A stretch of 64,000 nucleotides of DNA from Methylobacterium sp. CB376 (GTDB lineage Bacteria > Pseudomonadota > Alphaproteobacteria > Rhizobiales > Beijerinckiaceae), in the NCBI RefSeq assembly GCF_029714205.1, contig NZ_CP121648.1, positions 1,612,001-1,676,000 on the forward strand. Direction: 5' to 3'. Position 1 is the stretch's first letter; every line of letters begins with the position of its first letter. The notes under the pieces are model-generated. The model was given only the letters and a program-made list of their open reading frames with translations, was not told the DNA's origin and searched no databases. Shown in pieces: positions 16,277-24,860 of the stretch. The translations under genes were made by a program, and so were the position numbers.

Positions 16277-18727
16277 ATGCCAGTCAGCTTTTTCAACCTT
16301 TTACCCGTTCAACATAAAGAGCCAGCTGCCTCGATACAAACCGCTGCCCATGGCCGGAACCGGCCGGCTTTACTCATACTTGGCACGCGCGGCATCCCGG
16401 CGGCGCATGGCGGGTTCGAGACTTTCGCCGAACGTCTCGCGCTCTATATGGCGGCGCGCGGCTGGGACGTTACGGTATTCTGCCAGCAAGACGTTGCTCC
16501 GAGCTCCGGTCTGCATGGTCAGATCGCTCACGACATTTGGCGCGGCGTGCGACGCTTGATCATATCAGTCGAACGAACTGGCCCAGCAGGTACGATTTAT
16601 TTTGACTGGCGCTCCATGATTGAAGCGCGCCGGCTTCCAGGAATACCATTGGTTTTAGGGTACAATACCGCCTGCTTTCTCCCAATGCTGCGCGCTCAAC
16701 GTCGTCCTGTCTTGGTCAACATGGATGGTATTGAGTGGAAACGCGAAAAATGGTCAAATTTAGCGAAATTATGGTTCATTATAAACGAGAGAATTGCCTG
16801 CCAACTTGGATCTCGATTGATTGCTGATCATCCACAAATCAAAGACCATCTTCTAGCACGAGCAGATGCAAACAAAATAACAATGATACCGTACGGAGCC
16901 GACGAAATCGTCAATGCTCCTCCTGAGCTCCTCTCTCCTTACAATCTCCAACCAGACAAATACCTGCTCCTGATCGCAAGAATTGAGCCCGAAAATTCGA
17001 TTCTCGAGATTGTCCGCGCGTTTTCCCGGCGCCCTCGCCGAGTGCCACTGGTCTGCATCGGCAATATTGATCCAAGCCGCTCTCCATATCATCAGCTCAT
17101 TTGCGCGGAAGCGTCGCCGCAAGTGCATTTCCCCGGCGCCGTATACGATAAGCCCACGGTTTCAGCTCTCCGGCGGCATGCGCTGGCTTACCTCCACGGG
17201 CACACCGTCGGCGGAACGAACCCATCGCTCGTTGAGGCTTTGGGTGCCGGGAGTGCGATCATCGCCAAGCGCAACATCTTTAACACTTGGACCGCCGGAC
17301 CTGAGCAGTTCTACTTTTCTGACGAGGATCAGTGCGACGCCCAGATCGAACGGGCGTTCGACGACCAGACCGCACTCAAGAACGCCCGTCGGGCCGCGAA
17401 GCGGCGACATCGCGCTACGTTCCTCTGGGACGATGTGCTCGCCAAATACGAAGATCTCTGCCTGGACACGTGGCAGCACGTAATGCGTGCAGCCCTCGCG
17501 GTGCTCGCCCTGGCCACGAGCCCCTTCTGCCCGAACGCCCGAGCTGACTATCTGCTTGGGCCGGGCGATAAGCTGCAAATAACAGTATCACTGACGACCG
17601 CCTGGCGTACAACGGTCAACGCCGACGGGGCGATCGCGATGCCGCAGATCGGCACGGTTCCGCTTGCAGGCATATCCGTCCAAGCGGCCCAGGCTCGCCT
17701 CCGAGAAGAATACCGCGCGAAGCGAATTTTTCAAGATGCCGACGTTCAGGTGGAAGTCACGGAGTATCGTCCGTTTTACATCGACGGCGACGTTGCGAAA
17801 CCCGGCTCCTATCCGTACCAGCCACGCATGACGGTCCGTCAGGCAATAGCCTCGGCGGGAGGACTCGACATGGTGCGGTTTCGCATCGGCGAGAACCCTT
17901 TCGTGAGGGCCGCCGACCTCCGCAGTGAATATGAATCGATCGCCATTGAACGCGCACGTCTACTTCTTCGAAAGAACCGCATCAACGCCGAACTTGAGGG
18001 CACACAAGAACTGCGAATTGATGATCTTGCAAACCCCGGTATTCCGCCTTCGCAAATCAGGCAGTTGGCGGCGCTGGAACTTGCGCAGCTGCGACACAAC
18101 AAAATCGCCCAAGAAGCGGAGATTGCGGCGCTCACAAACGTCATAAATGAGTCGCAGGAGAACCTGAATTCGCTGAACGCGGAATTGTCCGTCGAAAGCC
18201 AAGCGACGCGAGACGAAGAGGCGGCAGTCGCCTCCACACGGTCGTACGTCACCCGGGGTACCTCCCCGGAAACACGACTCGCTGAGGTCCGCCGCGACTT
18301 GGCCAGCGCAAAAAGTCGCTATCACGCCACGCAAGCCCAGGTGTGGGCGGCAGCGCGGGCCCTCTCCGAGCATCGACGCCAGCTGGCGCGCGTCGTTGAG
18401 GTCCGCCGAGGCGCTCGGCTGGCAGAAGCACAAGAAACAGATATTGCTCTACAGAAGCTTGAGGCTCAGACCAAAGCTCTTGCCGAGAAATTCGCCGTTA
18501 TCGGAGGAATTAGAGCAGCTCTTTACACAAGCGCCGGTAACGACCTCGAAGTGACTGTCTACCGTCAGAATGCCGCAGGCTCCGAACGCCTCACGGCATC
18601 GAGCGACTCGAAGATCGAGCCGGACGACGTGGTGTCCGTGAATGTGCGACCGGGTCGCCTTCTTGGTATGGCGGCGACTGCGGAACCTAGTCCGGTGATC
18701 ACGTCGACCGCAACTAACCGCCGGTGA
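16277..18727 (+). CDS. Glycosyltransferase fused to a Wza-like SLBB polysaccharide export protein
   Basis: A single 816-residue frame with two unrelated halves. Residues 30-400 are a GT-B glycosyltransferase with the DUF1972 start (LLILGTRGIPAAHGGFETFA), the N-terminal domain of rhamnosyltransferases, followed by HGHTVGGTNPSLVEALGAGS. Residues 403-423 read like a complete signal peptide (MRAALAVLALATSPFCPNARA). Residues 424-800 are a polysaccharide export protein: YLLGPGDKLQITVS, YIDGDVAKPGSYPYQPRMTV (SLBB) and a long coiled coil at about 560-740. A cytoplasmic enzyme joined to a periplasmic protein through a signal peptide is odd: either M403 (17483) is a second start or a small deletion fused the genes. 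The start at 16277 has AGAGGG upstream. Confidence 0.8.
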   Translation: MPVSFFNLLPVQHKEPAASIQTAAHGRNRPALLILGTRGIPAAHGGFETFAERLALYMAARGWDVTVFCQQDVAPSSGLHGQIAHDIWRGVRRLIISVERTGPAGTIYFDWRSMIEARRLPGIPLVLGYNTACFLPMLRAQRRPVLVNMDGIEWKREKWSNLAKLWFIINERIACQLGSRLIADHPQIKDHLLARADANKITMIPYGADEIVNAPPELLSPYNLQPDKYLLLIARIEPENSILEIVRAFSRRPRRVPLVCIGNIDPSRSPYHQLICAEASPQVHFPGAVYDKPTVSALRRHALAYLHGHTVGGTNPSLVEALGAGSAIIAKRNIFNTWTAGPEQFYFSDEDQCDAQIERAFDDQTALKNARRAAKRRHRATFLWDDVLAKYEDLCLDTWQHVMRAALAVLALATSPFCPNARADYLLGPGDKLQITVSLTTAWRTTVNADGAIAMPQIGTVPLAGISVQAAQARLREEYRAKRIFQDADVQVEVTEYRPFYIDGDVAKPGSYPYQPRMTVRQAIASAGGLDMVRFRIGENPFVRAADLRSEYESIAIERARLLLRKNRINAELEGTQELRIDDLANPGIPPSQIRQLAALELAQLRHNKIAQEAEIAALTNVINESQENLNSLNAELSVESQATRDEEAAVASTRSYVTRGTSPETRLAEVRRDLASAKSRYHATQAQVWAAARALSEHRRQLARVVEVRRGARLAEAQETDIALQKLEAQTKALAEKFAVIGGIRAALYTSAGNDLEVTVYRQNAAGSERLTASSDSKIEPDDVVSVNVRPGRLLGMAATAEPSPVITSTATNRR

Positions 18728-19863
18728 GCAAATCGGAGCGTCATGTCATGCGCATCCTCTGTGTTCATCAGGGTTTCGAGTTGTATGGATCCGATCGTTG
18801 CTTTCTAGATTCCGTGCGCGTGATACGGGCGTCATTTCCACATGCCCACGTCGCCGCCGTCATACCGCGCCCGGGTCCCATCACTGCGCCGCTATCAAGC
18901 CTCGTTGATCACGTGACGTTCGGAAAAATCTGGGTACTTCGCAAGCATGGACTTTGGAAATCTTTGCTGCACGGCCCAATTTCACTTCCAGTGGCCGTCG
19001 CACGGGCGGTTACGGCCTTTCGAAGCGCCGACCTCGTGTACATCAACACGGTGACCGTGTTAGATTATTTGCTGGCGGCGGCTTTTTTTCGCAGCAAAGC
19101 GCTCCTGCACATTCACGAAGCTCCGGGGGGATTGGCGGGGGTTGGATTCGGTGCCCTCGTGCGCAGCCTCAGGGCTGCAACGATTTTCAATTCGGAAGCG
19201 ACGCGCTCCGCCTATCGTCCGTCACGAAAAGCACCGTCGTACGTCCTCTACAATGGCGTCGACGCGCCGGACGTCGCCGATCCTTGCCGCTACGACGGCT
19301 CGCGGCGATTGCGCATCTTGATGATCGGGCGAATCAGTCGCGGGAAGGCGCAGGATCTCCTTCTTGATGCATGTGAGCGGCTGCCTGCCTCCGTCATATC
19401 AAAGATCGAAGTGAAAATCGTCGGCAGCTCTTTCGGGAGACGACGACAGTTGGAACAGCTTCTCATCGCACGTGCGAGGAAGATTGTGCCTCCAGATGTT
19501 TTCTCGTTCGAGCCTTTCACCGCAGATCCGGCGAAGCTATACGAGTGGTGCGACCTCGTGATCGTTCCATCTCGGGTCCGCGAAGGCTTCGGACGCGTCG
19601 CAACCGAGGCAATGGCACACGGACGAGCGGTCATCGCGGCCAACCATGGCGGCCTCACCGAGATCGTCGAGCATGAAAAGACGGGTTGGCTATTCACGCC
19701 GAACGACCCAGCCGCCTTGGCTGAGGTTATCCAGGTCGCGGCAGCGTCGCCCGACCAGCTGCGGCAGTTCGGCCGGGCCGCGCGACGGCGTTTCGACACC
19801 CATTTCGCAGCTCCCCTCATCGATTCGCAGCTGCGTAAAATCCTACGCGAGCGGTGCCCGTGA
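18724..19863 (+). CDS. Glycosyltransferase family 4 protein
   Basis: A 379-residue GT4 enzyme expected to transfer a sugar in the cytoplasm. The N-terminal Rossmann half starts RILCVHQGFELYGSDRCFLD. The C-terminal half has ILMIGRISRGKAQDLLLDAC and the nucleotide-sugar motif PSRVREGFGRVATEAMAHGR followed by AVIAANHGGLTEIVEHEKTG (E-x7-E type). The GTG at 18724 overlaps the previous stop (GTGA); the in-frame ATG at 18748, which gives MRILCVHQG directly, is equally possible. It is the second gene of the operon. Confidence 0.9.
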   Translation: MSKSERHVMRILCVHQGFELYGSDRCFLDSVRVIRASFPHAHVAAVIPRPGPITAPLSSLVDHVTFGKIWVLRKHGLWKSLLHGPISLPVAVARAVTAFRSADLVYINTVTVLDYLLAAAFFRSKALLHIHEAPGGLAGVGFGALVRSLRAATIFNSEATRSAYRPSRKAPSYVLYNGVDAPDVADPCRYDGSRRLRILMIGRISRGKAQDLLLDACERLPASVISKIEVKIVGSSFGRRRQLEQLLIARARKIVPPDVFSFEPFTADPAKLYEWCDLVIVPSRVREGFGRVATEAMAHGRAVIAANHGGLTEIVEHEKTGWLFTPNDPAALAEVIQVAAASPDQLRQFGRAARRRFDTHFAAPLIDSQLRKILRERCP

Positions 19864-21620
19864 CGGTCGATCAAACCCGGAGCACGCGGATGTCGCTACA
19901 AGCCAGCCGCCTGACCACGCAGCTGCCGATATTGCGAGATCGCGGAGTTAATCTCCGCGAAATACTGAGCGTGTTGAAACGCCGTCGGGCTATTTTCCTG
20001 GTTGTTACCTCGATCGTTCTATTTTCCGTGATAGCCTACCTGTTCATCGCACGTCCTACGTTTACCGCAACAGCGCAGATCCTTCTCGACCAGCAGCAGA
20101 GAATCGCCGACGATGTTCCCAGGGAGCAGCTACCGTCAGAAACTGTAAGCGCGATCGTCGAGAGCCAAGTTCAGACAGTGGCGTCCCACGAAATTGTGAG
20201 GCGTCTTATCGCAAGCGAGCATCTAACCAGCGATCCGGAATTTGCTTCGCGGGGACTTGTATTGCAAATATTGCATTCCGCTTTGGGCATGATCGGCACA
20301 GCGGCGTACGAGGAAGGAGATCCAGAAGCGCGCGTACACCAAAATGTTCGCAACGCGATCTCAGCACGAAGGCTTGATAAAACTTTTGTTCTCGAGATCA
20401 GCTTTGAATCGCATGATCGGCAAAAATCTGCGCGGCTCGCGAACGCCACCGCGCGCGCCTTTATCGCCGACCAGGTTGAGGCGAAAGTGGCCGCGAATCG
20501 CCGTCTTGCGGCGTCGTATGAGGCGCGTCTACCGGAGTTGCGAGGGGAATTGCAACGAGCCGAACAGGCGATTGAGACTTACAAGTTTCAGCACAGTACG
20601 GTCGTTCCCTCCGGCGGCCCGGCCACGCTCGGCGGAAATGAGGCCCTTGTCGGGCTGAGGGAACTCGAGCGGGAAGCAGAGACGAGTCGCGCCCTGTATG
20701 TCTCGCAACTGGCACGTTCGAGGAAGGCGTTCGAACAAGCGAATTTCTACGTTGCTGACGCACGCTTCATTTCCCCCGCAATCCCGCCAGCGCGCCGCAG
20801 CTGGCCGCCGACGGGAGTGTTGCTCGTTGCTGGTCTCTTTGGTGGCATGAGCGTGGCCGCGGGCGTCGCGTTGCTGCGCGATCATTTGGACACTCGCCTC
20901 TTTACGAAGGAACAAACCGAGTCGGAAACGGAGTTTCCGGTCCTCGCCGACATACCAGAAGCTCGGCCAAATTCACCCGACATCGCGCGTTGCAATCAGG
21001 GTGCGTTCCTGCGTATCTTGGACTCTGTACGCGAGCATTCAGAGAGAAAAAGCACCAGAATTATACTTCTTACTTCGTCCGAACTGGGGGAGGGTAAAAG
21101 TACAATAGCTATAAACCTGGCGATGATTGCTGATAAACTCGGAGATAGCGTCCTGCTCGTTGACTCGCCGTTCGCCACGACGGCGACGTCGGTGGCGGGG
21201 GAGCACATCTGGTTCGTCGACTCGCCCTTCATCGTGCGAGCGGCGCTCTTGCCGTCGAGTGCCGGGATCAAGGCCACGAGTCAGAACGGAGAGGCGGCGC
21301 ATCGTCAGGCGGCGCATCACCCACTCGTGCTACAAGGCGACTCCGCACGAAGAACCAGCCTACGAGACCAAATCGAATTTTTGCTGAATTCGTCGACGCG
21401 AAAATTCGATCTCATCATCTTGGAGCGAAGCGCGGCCAACGACGACTGCGTTCTCCGTGACATGAGCCACATCGCACACTCGATCATCATTGTGGCGAAA
21501 GCCGGTCGAACTCGGGTCGGCGACATTGCTTCGATCTCCGAAACACTTGGATTGGGACGCAAGCGAATCGCTGGTGTGGTACTTAACCGCACTCGGCGGA
21601 AGTCGAGGTTGCTGCCGTGA
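19854..21620 (+). CDS. Wzz/Wzc-like chain-length protein with a degenerate tyrosine-kinase domain
   Basis: A 588-residue polysaccharide co-polymerase. The first membrane segment (AIFLVVTSIVLFSVIAYLFI, about residue 45) is followed by a periplasmic Wzz region with coiled coil and the second segment with the proline motif PARRSWPPTGVLLVAGLFGG. The cytoplasmic part has Walker A (SSELGEGKSTIAINLA) and a BY-kinase fold, but the Walker A' LIDADLR is LVDSPFAT, the Walker B is LIILERSA, and the C-terminal tyrosine cluster is missing. It probably regulates chain length and export without normal kinase activity. Start: GTG 19854 overlaps the upstream gene; ATG 19890 with GGAG eight bases before it is a good alternative. 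Confidence 0.85.
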   Translation: MPVTVDQTRSTRMSLQASRLTTQLPILRDRGVNLREILSVLKRRRAIFLVVTSIVLFSVIAYLFIARPTFTATAQILLDQQQRIADDVPREQLPSETVSAIVESQVQTVASHEIVRRLIASEHLTSDPEFASRGLVLQILHSALGMIGTAAYEEGDPEARVHQNVRNAISARRLDKTFVLEISFESHDRQKSARLANATARAFIADQVEAKVAANRRLAASYEARLPELRGELQRAEQAIETYKFQHSTVVPSGGPATLGGNEALVGLRELEREAETSRALYVSQLARSRKAFEQANFYVADARFISPAIPPARRSWPPTGVLLVAGLFGGMSVAAGVALLRDHLDTRLFTKEQTESETEFPVLADIPEARPNSPDIARCNQGAFLRILDSVREHSERKSTRIILLTSSELGEGKSTIAINLAMIADKLGDSVLLVDSPFATTATSVAGEHIWFVDSPFIVRAALLPSSAGIKATSQNGEAAHRQAAHHPLVLQGDSARRTSLRDQIEFLLNSSTRKFDLIILERSAANDDCVLRDMSHIAHSIIIVAKAGRTRVGDIASISETLGLGRKRIAGVVLNRTRRKSRLLP

Positions 21621-22909
21621 CCTCAACACCCTCGCCCGCGGCGCTGATGAACCATCGCGCGCGGTCCGACCGCGCCTCGCTGGATCCAGGCGGGCCCCTC
21701 TTCCTCCTCACGGTCGGCGTACTTTTCGCCGTTCCAGGAGGACTCCTGTGGGAGCTTGGACTCAATTACGACGGCATCACCGGCTCGATAATGTCGAAAA
21801 TTCATCCCTCGTCCTACTTGGCTGCCGTTAATGTCGTAATTGTCATGGCGCTGAAGCCGAGTTCAGCGTCACCGTGCCGCCGCCTGCTTGAGAAGTATGG
21901 AGGTTCCGTTCTGCTCTTTACTTTTACGATTGCAGCTTTAGGTTTTGCGGCGATCAGCAGGCGACCAGGCCTTGCGGGTTTGGTCGATACATTTTGCGTT
22001 CCCGCACTGCTCGCCATCACGGTGGAGGAGGTGTCGGAAGCAACACGCAGACGTGGAGAGTATCTTTTGCATTGCATTCTTACGTGCAACGCGATATTGA
22101 CTATCTACGAGGCCGTAACAAATCACCACATTTTTCCCTATCGGTACGAGGGGCAGATCCCCGTCGAGCTGCGGCCGGCAGGACTACAGAATCACGCTTT
22201 GTCCAATGCGGTCGTTATAGGAACATACATCACGATACTCGCGTATGGAGCCCCGTTGCGCTTGCGGACCGGTGTGCGTGCGACGTTCATCGTACTTCAG
22301 CTGGCCGCTCTCATTTTGACCGGCGGCCGTGCAGCAACTGTGATCATTTCATGCTTCCTGCTCCTGCGCGGCTTGCAAGGGTGCGCGCGCGTTCTTGCCG
22401 GACGGCGTTTCTCGAGGGCTGAAGCAGCGCTCCATTTGACAGTTATTCCTCTTGTCCTGCTCTTGGTCGTCGTACTCGTACATCAAGGTGTATTCGGAAT
22501 CTTGCTTGATAGATTTAATGAGGACAGCGGCAGTGCGATGACACGCGCGAAGATGTTCCGCATGTTCACATATATTCCCTTTGAACAGATCATGTTGGGA
22601 CCCGATTTGCAAACCGTCGACTACGTTCGGCGCCGCGAGGGGCTTGAACTCGGGATTGAAAATCCTGTTGTCCGATTTATCTTGTACCAAGGAGCGGTTG
22701 TTACGATGATGATGATCGTCGGTGTCGCGTGTTTTCTGGTCCAGATTGCACGTTCAACTGGCCATATCCATGTGGCTCCGCTAATTTATTTCTTAGCGGT
22801 AATATCGACTTTCGAAAGTATCGGCACGAAAGGAAGCTTACTTGCTAAATACGCCGTAATGACCGCTGTTCTAACGAATTTGAGGCCTATTATGTACGGC
22901 CGCCGATGA
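21617..22909 (+). CDS. O-antigen/exopolysaccharide polymerase-like membrane protein
   Basis: A 430-residue protein with about ten hydrophobic segments, a Wzy/O-antigen-ligase-like topology. Before the large loop it has AGLQNHALSNAVVIGTYITI, then LILTGGRAATVIISCFLLLR, which resembles the GSRGA-type motif of Wzy/WaaL proteins. The loop contains YEGQIPVELRPAGLQNH. Polymerases of this class join repeat units at the periplasmic face of the inner membrane. It starts with GTG overlapping the preceding stop (GTGA at 21617-21620) and its own stop overlaps the next start (ATGA). No Wzx flippase gene is seen in the window. Confidence 0.8.
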   Translation: MTSTPSPAALMNHRARSDRASLDPGGPLFLLTVGVLFAVPGGLLWELGLNYDGITGSIMSKIHPSSYLAAVNVVIVMALKPSSASPCRRLLEKYGGSVLLFTFTIAALGFAAISRRPGLAGLVDTFCVPALLAITVEEVSEATRRRGEYLLHCILTCNAILTIYEAVTNHHIFPYRYEGQIPVELRPAGLQNHALSNAVVIGTYITILAYGAPLRLRTGVRATFIVLQLAALILTGGRAATVIISCFLLLRGLQGCARVLAGRRFSRAEAALHLTVIPLVLLLVVVLVHQGVFGILLDRFNEDSGSAMTRAKMFRMFTYIPFEQIMLGPDLQTVDYVRRREGLELGIENPVVRFILYQGAVVTMMMIVGVACFLVQIARSTGHIHVAPLIYFLAVISTFESIGTKGSLLAKYAVMTAVLTNLRPIMYGRR

Positions 22910-24705
22910 CCAGTCCGGCGTGCAGCGCGAAGCGACGCTTCACGGCGCAGATCAGAAAAGGGTACGATCATGTGCAACGAGGAAGACGCCTGCCGGATCA
23001 CAGGCGCATCTCCCCGCCGCCCCGCGGTCGGAGCCCGCTGTGGTTGCCGTATTGCTGCGTGATCTCGTCGGTGGTGGAGGAGGTGAAGTTGCTCGTCGCC
23101 GTTCGAGTTCCCGAATCCTCAGACAGAAGCTGGCACTGCGATCTCCTCAAGAGGATAAACGCCGTTCCCATGGTCACGGCGCAGGTCATCTGGGGGGCGA
23201 GGCAGAAACCGCTTCCCTTCGCTCTCAGGTGTGTTTTCGATCCGAGCCGCGAAAGATCGACCTACGAAGCAGCCGCCTCGGAACGTTCAAGTATGGTCGA
23301 GCAAGCGAGTTCGTCCGAAGCGGATTCGCCCAAGCCCGACATTCTACTGGATCTATGTGGCGGCGTTGCGGAGGGCTATTGTCCGACATGGTCGCTGATG
23401 GCTGATGGCGAGGACGTTGAAAGCGGCGTACTGAGCTCCATAGTGCGGGGACGCGCACCAGTCATCTACATTTTCGACAGATCGGCCGGCGATGTGATTG
23501 CGTCGGCTCGGCCGCACACGGAAGCGAATGGTAAAATTTATCAGGTATTCGAAGAATACATGCAAGTTGCTCAGCGGCTGGTCTGTGGGGCGGTCGCGGG
23601 CTGTCGGACATCGGTCGGTGACCGGCCGCCGAGAGTGGCAGACGAGCTAGGCTTGGGAGATCTGGCCCGTTACGCGCGATCGCGCCTAACCCATGACGTC
23701 GTGAAGGGTGCCTACCGTACTCTCTGCTACGCACCACATTGGCGGGTTGGCTGGCGGATCGTGGACGGTGCGGACATCGTGGACCTTAAGGAAATGCCCT
23801 GTACTGCCTGGAACGAGTTACCGGACGATGGCTTTCACTTCTATGCGGATCCGTTTCCAATTGAGGTGAATGGCAGAATCGTGCTTTTCGTCGAGGATTT
23901 TGACCACCGGGTCGGCCGCGGAGTGATATCGGCTGTGGAGTTCAACTCTTCAGGTCCGGTGAGCAGACCGGTTCCGGTTTTGTCGTCCTCTGCTCATTTC
24001 TCATACCCGTTCGTCTTCCAGCACGATGGGGAGATCTGGATGGTTCCAGAGAGTGCGTCGGCGCGGCGAGTGGAGCTCTACAGGGCGAAGAGATTTCCTG
24101 ATGTTTGGGAGCACGAGGCGGTGCTTCTGAACGATGTCGAGGCAAGCGATGCGACACTCATCCGGGTGGATGGGCGATGGTGGATGATGGCGACCGTACG
24201 CTTTGAGGGCGGCTCTTATTCGGACGCCCTATGCCTCTGGTCAGCAGAGAAAATCACGGGGCCTTGGATTGCGCATCGGAAGAACCCTGTACTGGTCGAT
24301 GCGGCAGCTGCGCGACCGGCCGGCCGCGTAGTGTCGCGCGGGGGCAGCCTCATACGGCCGGTCCAAGATTGCCGCCTCGGATATGGAGCTGCACTCGCTC
24401 TGGCGAAGATCACGCGGCTCGACGAGGCGGCCTTCGAACAGTCGGTTGTCGCATCGATCAAGCCTGGCCCCTCCTGGCGAGGCACTCGGCTTCACACTCT
24501 TAACCGCGCTGGTAAGCTTGAGTTCATCGATGGATCGTCCAGATCGTACAAGGCCGGAGCGTATCTCAGACGTTGGACGGGGCGTCGACTGCGCGAGGGC
24601 TCGTCTGGGGAAGCGGAGTGTCAAAGCGTTCTTGCGGGAAGCAGGTGCGGCTGGCCGATGAGGTCGTCCGCCGCGGAAGCGCCTGCTGGCTGGTGTAGCA
24701 GATGA
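22906..24705 (+). CDS. Glucosamine inositolphosphorylceramide transferase-like protein with GH43-type propeller
   Basis: A 599-residue frame. From about residue 300 it shows the five-bladed propeller pattern of the GIPC-transferase/GH43-62-like family: FHFYADPFPIEVNGRIVLFV, SYPFVFQHDGEIWMVPESAS, DATLIRVDGRWWMMATVRFE, and RPAGRVVSRGGSLIRPVQDC with YGAALALAKIT. Such proteins sit in polysaccharide clusters and probably act on sugars, but none has a settled role here. The first 60 residues look unlike the family; homology-like sequence begins near VKLLVAVRVPES (GTG 23083 or TTG 23089). The ATGA overlap with the polymerase gene supports 22906 as a coupled start; an alternative small frame lies within this part. 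Confidence 0.75.
   Translation: MTSPACSAKRRFTAQIRKGYDHVQRGRRLPDHRRISPPPRGRSPLWLPYCCVISSVVEEVKLLVAVRVPESSDRSWHCDLLKRINAVPMVTAQVIWGARQKPLPFALRCVFDPSRERSTYEAAASERSSMVEQASSSEADSPKPDILLDLCGGVAEGYCPTWSLMADGEDVESGVLSSIVRGRAPVIYIFDRSAGDVIASARPHTEANGKIYQVFEEYMQVAQRLVCGAVAGCRTSVGDRPPRVADELGLGDLARYARSRLTHDVVKGAYRTLCYAPHWRVGWRIVDGADIVDLKEMPCTAWNELPDDGFHFYADPFPIEVNGRIVLFVEDFDHRVGRGVISAVEFNSSGPVSRPVPVLSSSAHFSYPFVFQHDGEIWMVPESASARRVELYRAKRFPDVWEHEAVLLNDVEASDATLIRVDGRWWMMATVRFEGGSYSDALCLWSAEKITGPWIAHRKNPVLVDAAAARPAGRVVSRGGSLIRPVQDCRLGYGAALALAKITRLDEAAFEQSVVASIKPGPSWRGTRLHTLNRAGKLEFIDGSSRSYKAGAYLRRWTGRRLREGSSGEAECQSVLAGSRCGWPMRSSAAEAPAGWCSR
22970..23062 (+). CDS. Possible 30-residue Cys-rich peptide
   Basis: An ATG at 22970 with AAAAGGG seven bases upstream opens a 30-codon frame in a different phase from the long gene that covers it: MCNEEDACRITGASPRRP, then an ARCGCRIAA end and a stop at 23060-23062. 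Four of 30 residues are Cys. Its ribosome-binding site is better than that of the overlapping frame, and the large gene's family-like sequence starts just after it. Either this small frame or the N-terminus of the large frame is real, probably not both. Confidence 0.22.
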   Translation: MCNEEDACRITGASPRRPAVGARCGCRIAA

Positions 24706-24845
24706 GTGAGCGCACTCGCGGCAGTGATCCCGTGCACGACGCTGAGTTCCGTCAAAGAACTTCGGCCCGCACGAGACTGTCATCGCGCGCGGGACGCGCA
24801 GCATCGCTTCGGCGGAACGTGAGATATGCGATCGCGGCGTCATAG
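24702..24845 (+). CDS. Possible 47-residue basic protein in the polysaccharide operon
   Basis: Its ATG overlaps the stop of the preceding gene (ATGA at 24702-24705), the same coupling seen elsewhere in the operon. The peptide starts MSERTRGSDPVHDAEFRQRT and is rich in arginine, with no family resemblance. It ends 15 bases before the ATP-grasp start. It fills what would otherwise be the only long gap in the operon, which is the main reason to list it. Confidence 0.3.
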   Translation: MSERTRGSDPVHDAEFRQRTSARTRLSSRAGRAASLRRNVRYAIAAS

Positions 24846-24860
24846 AATTCGGGTGCTACG

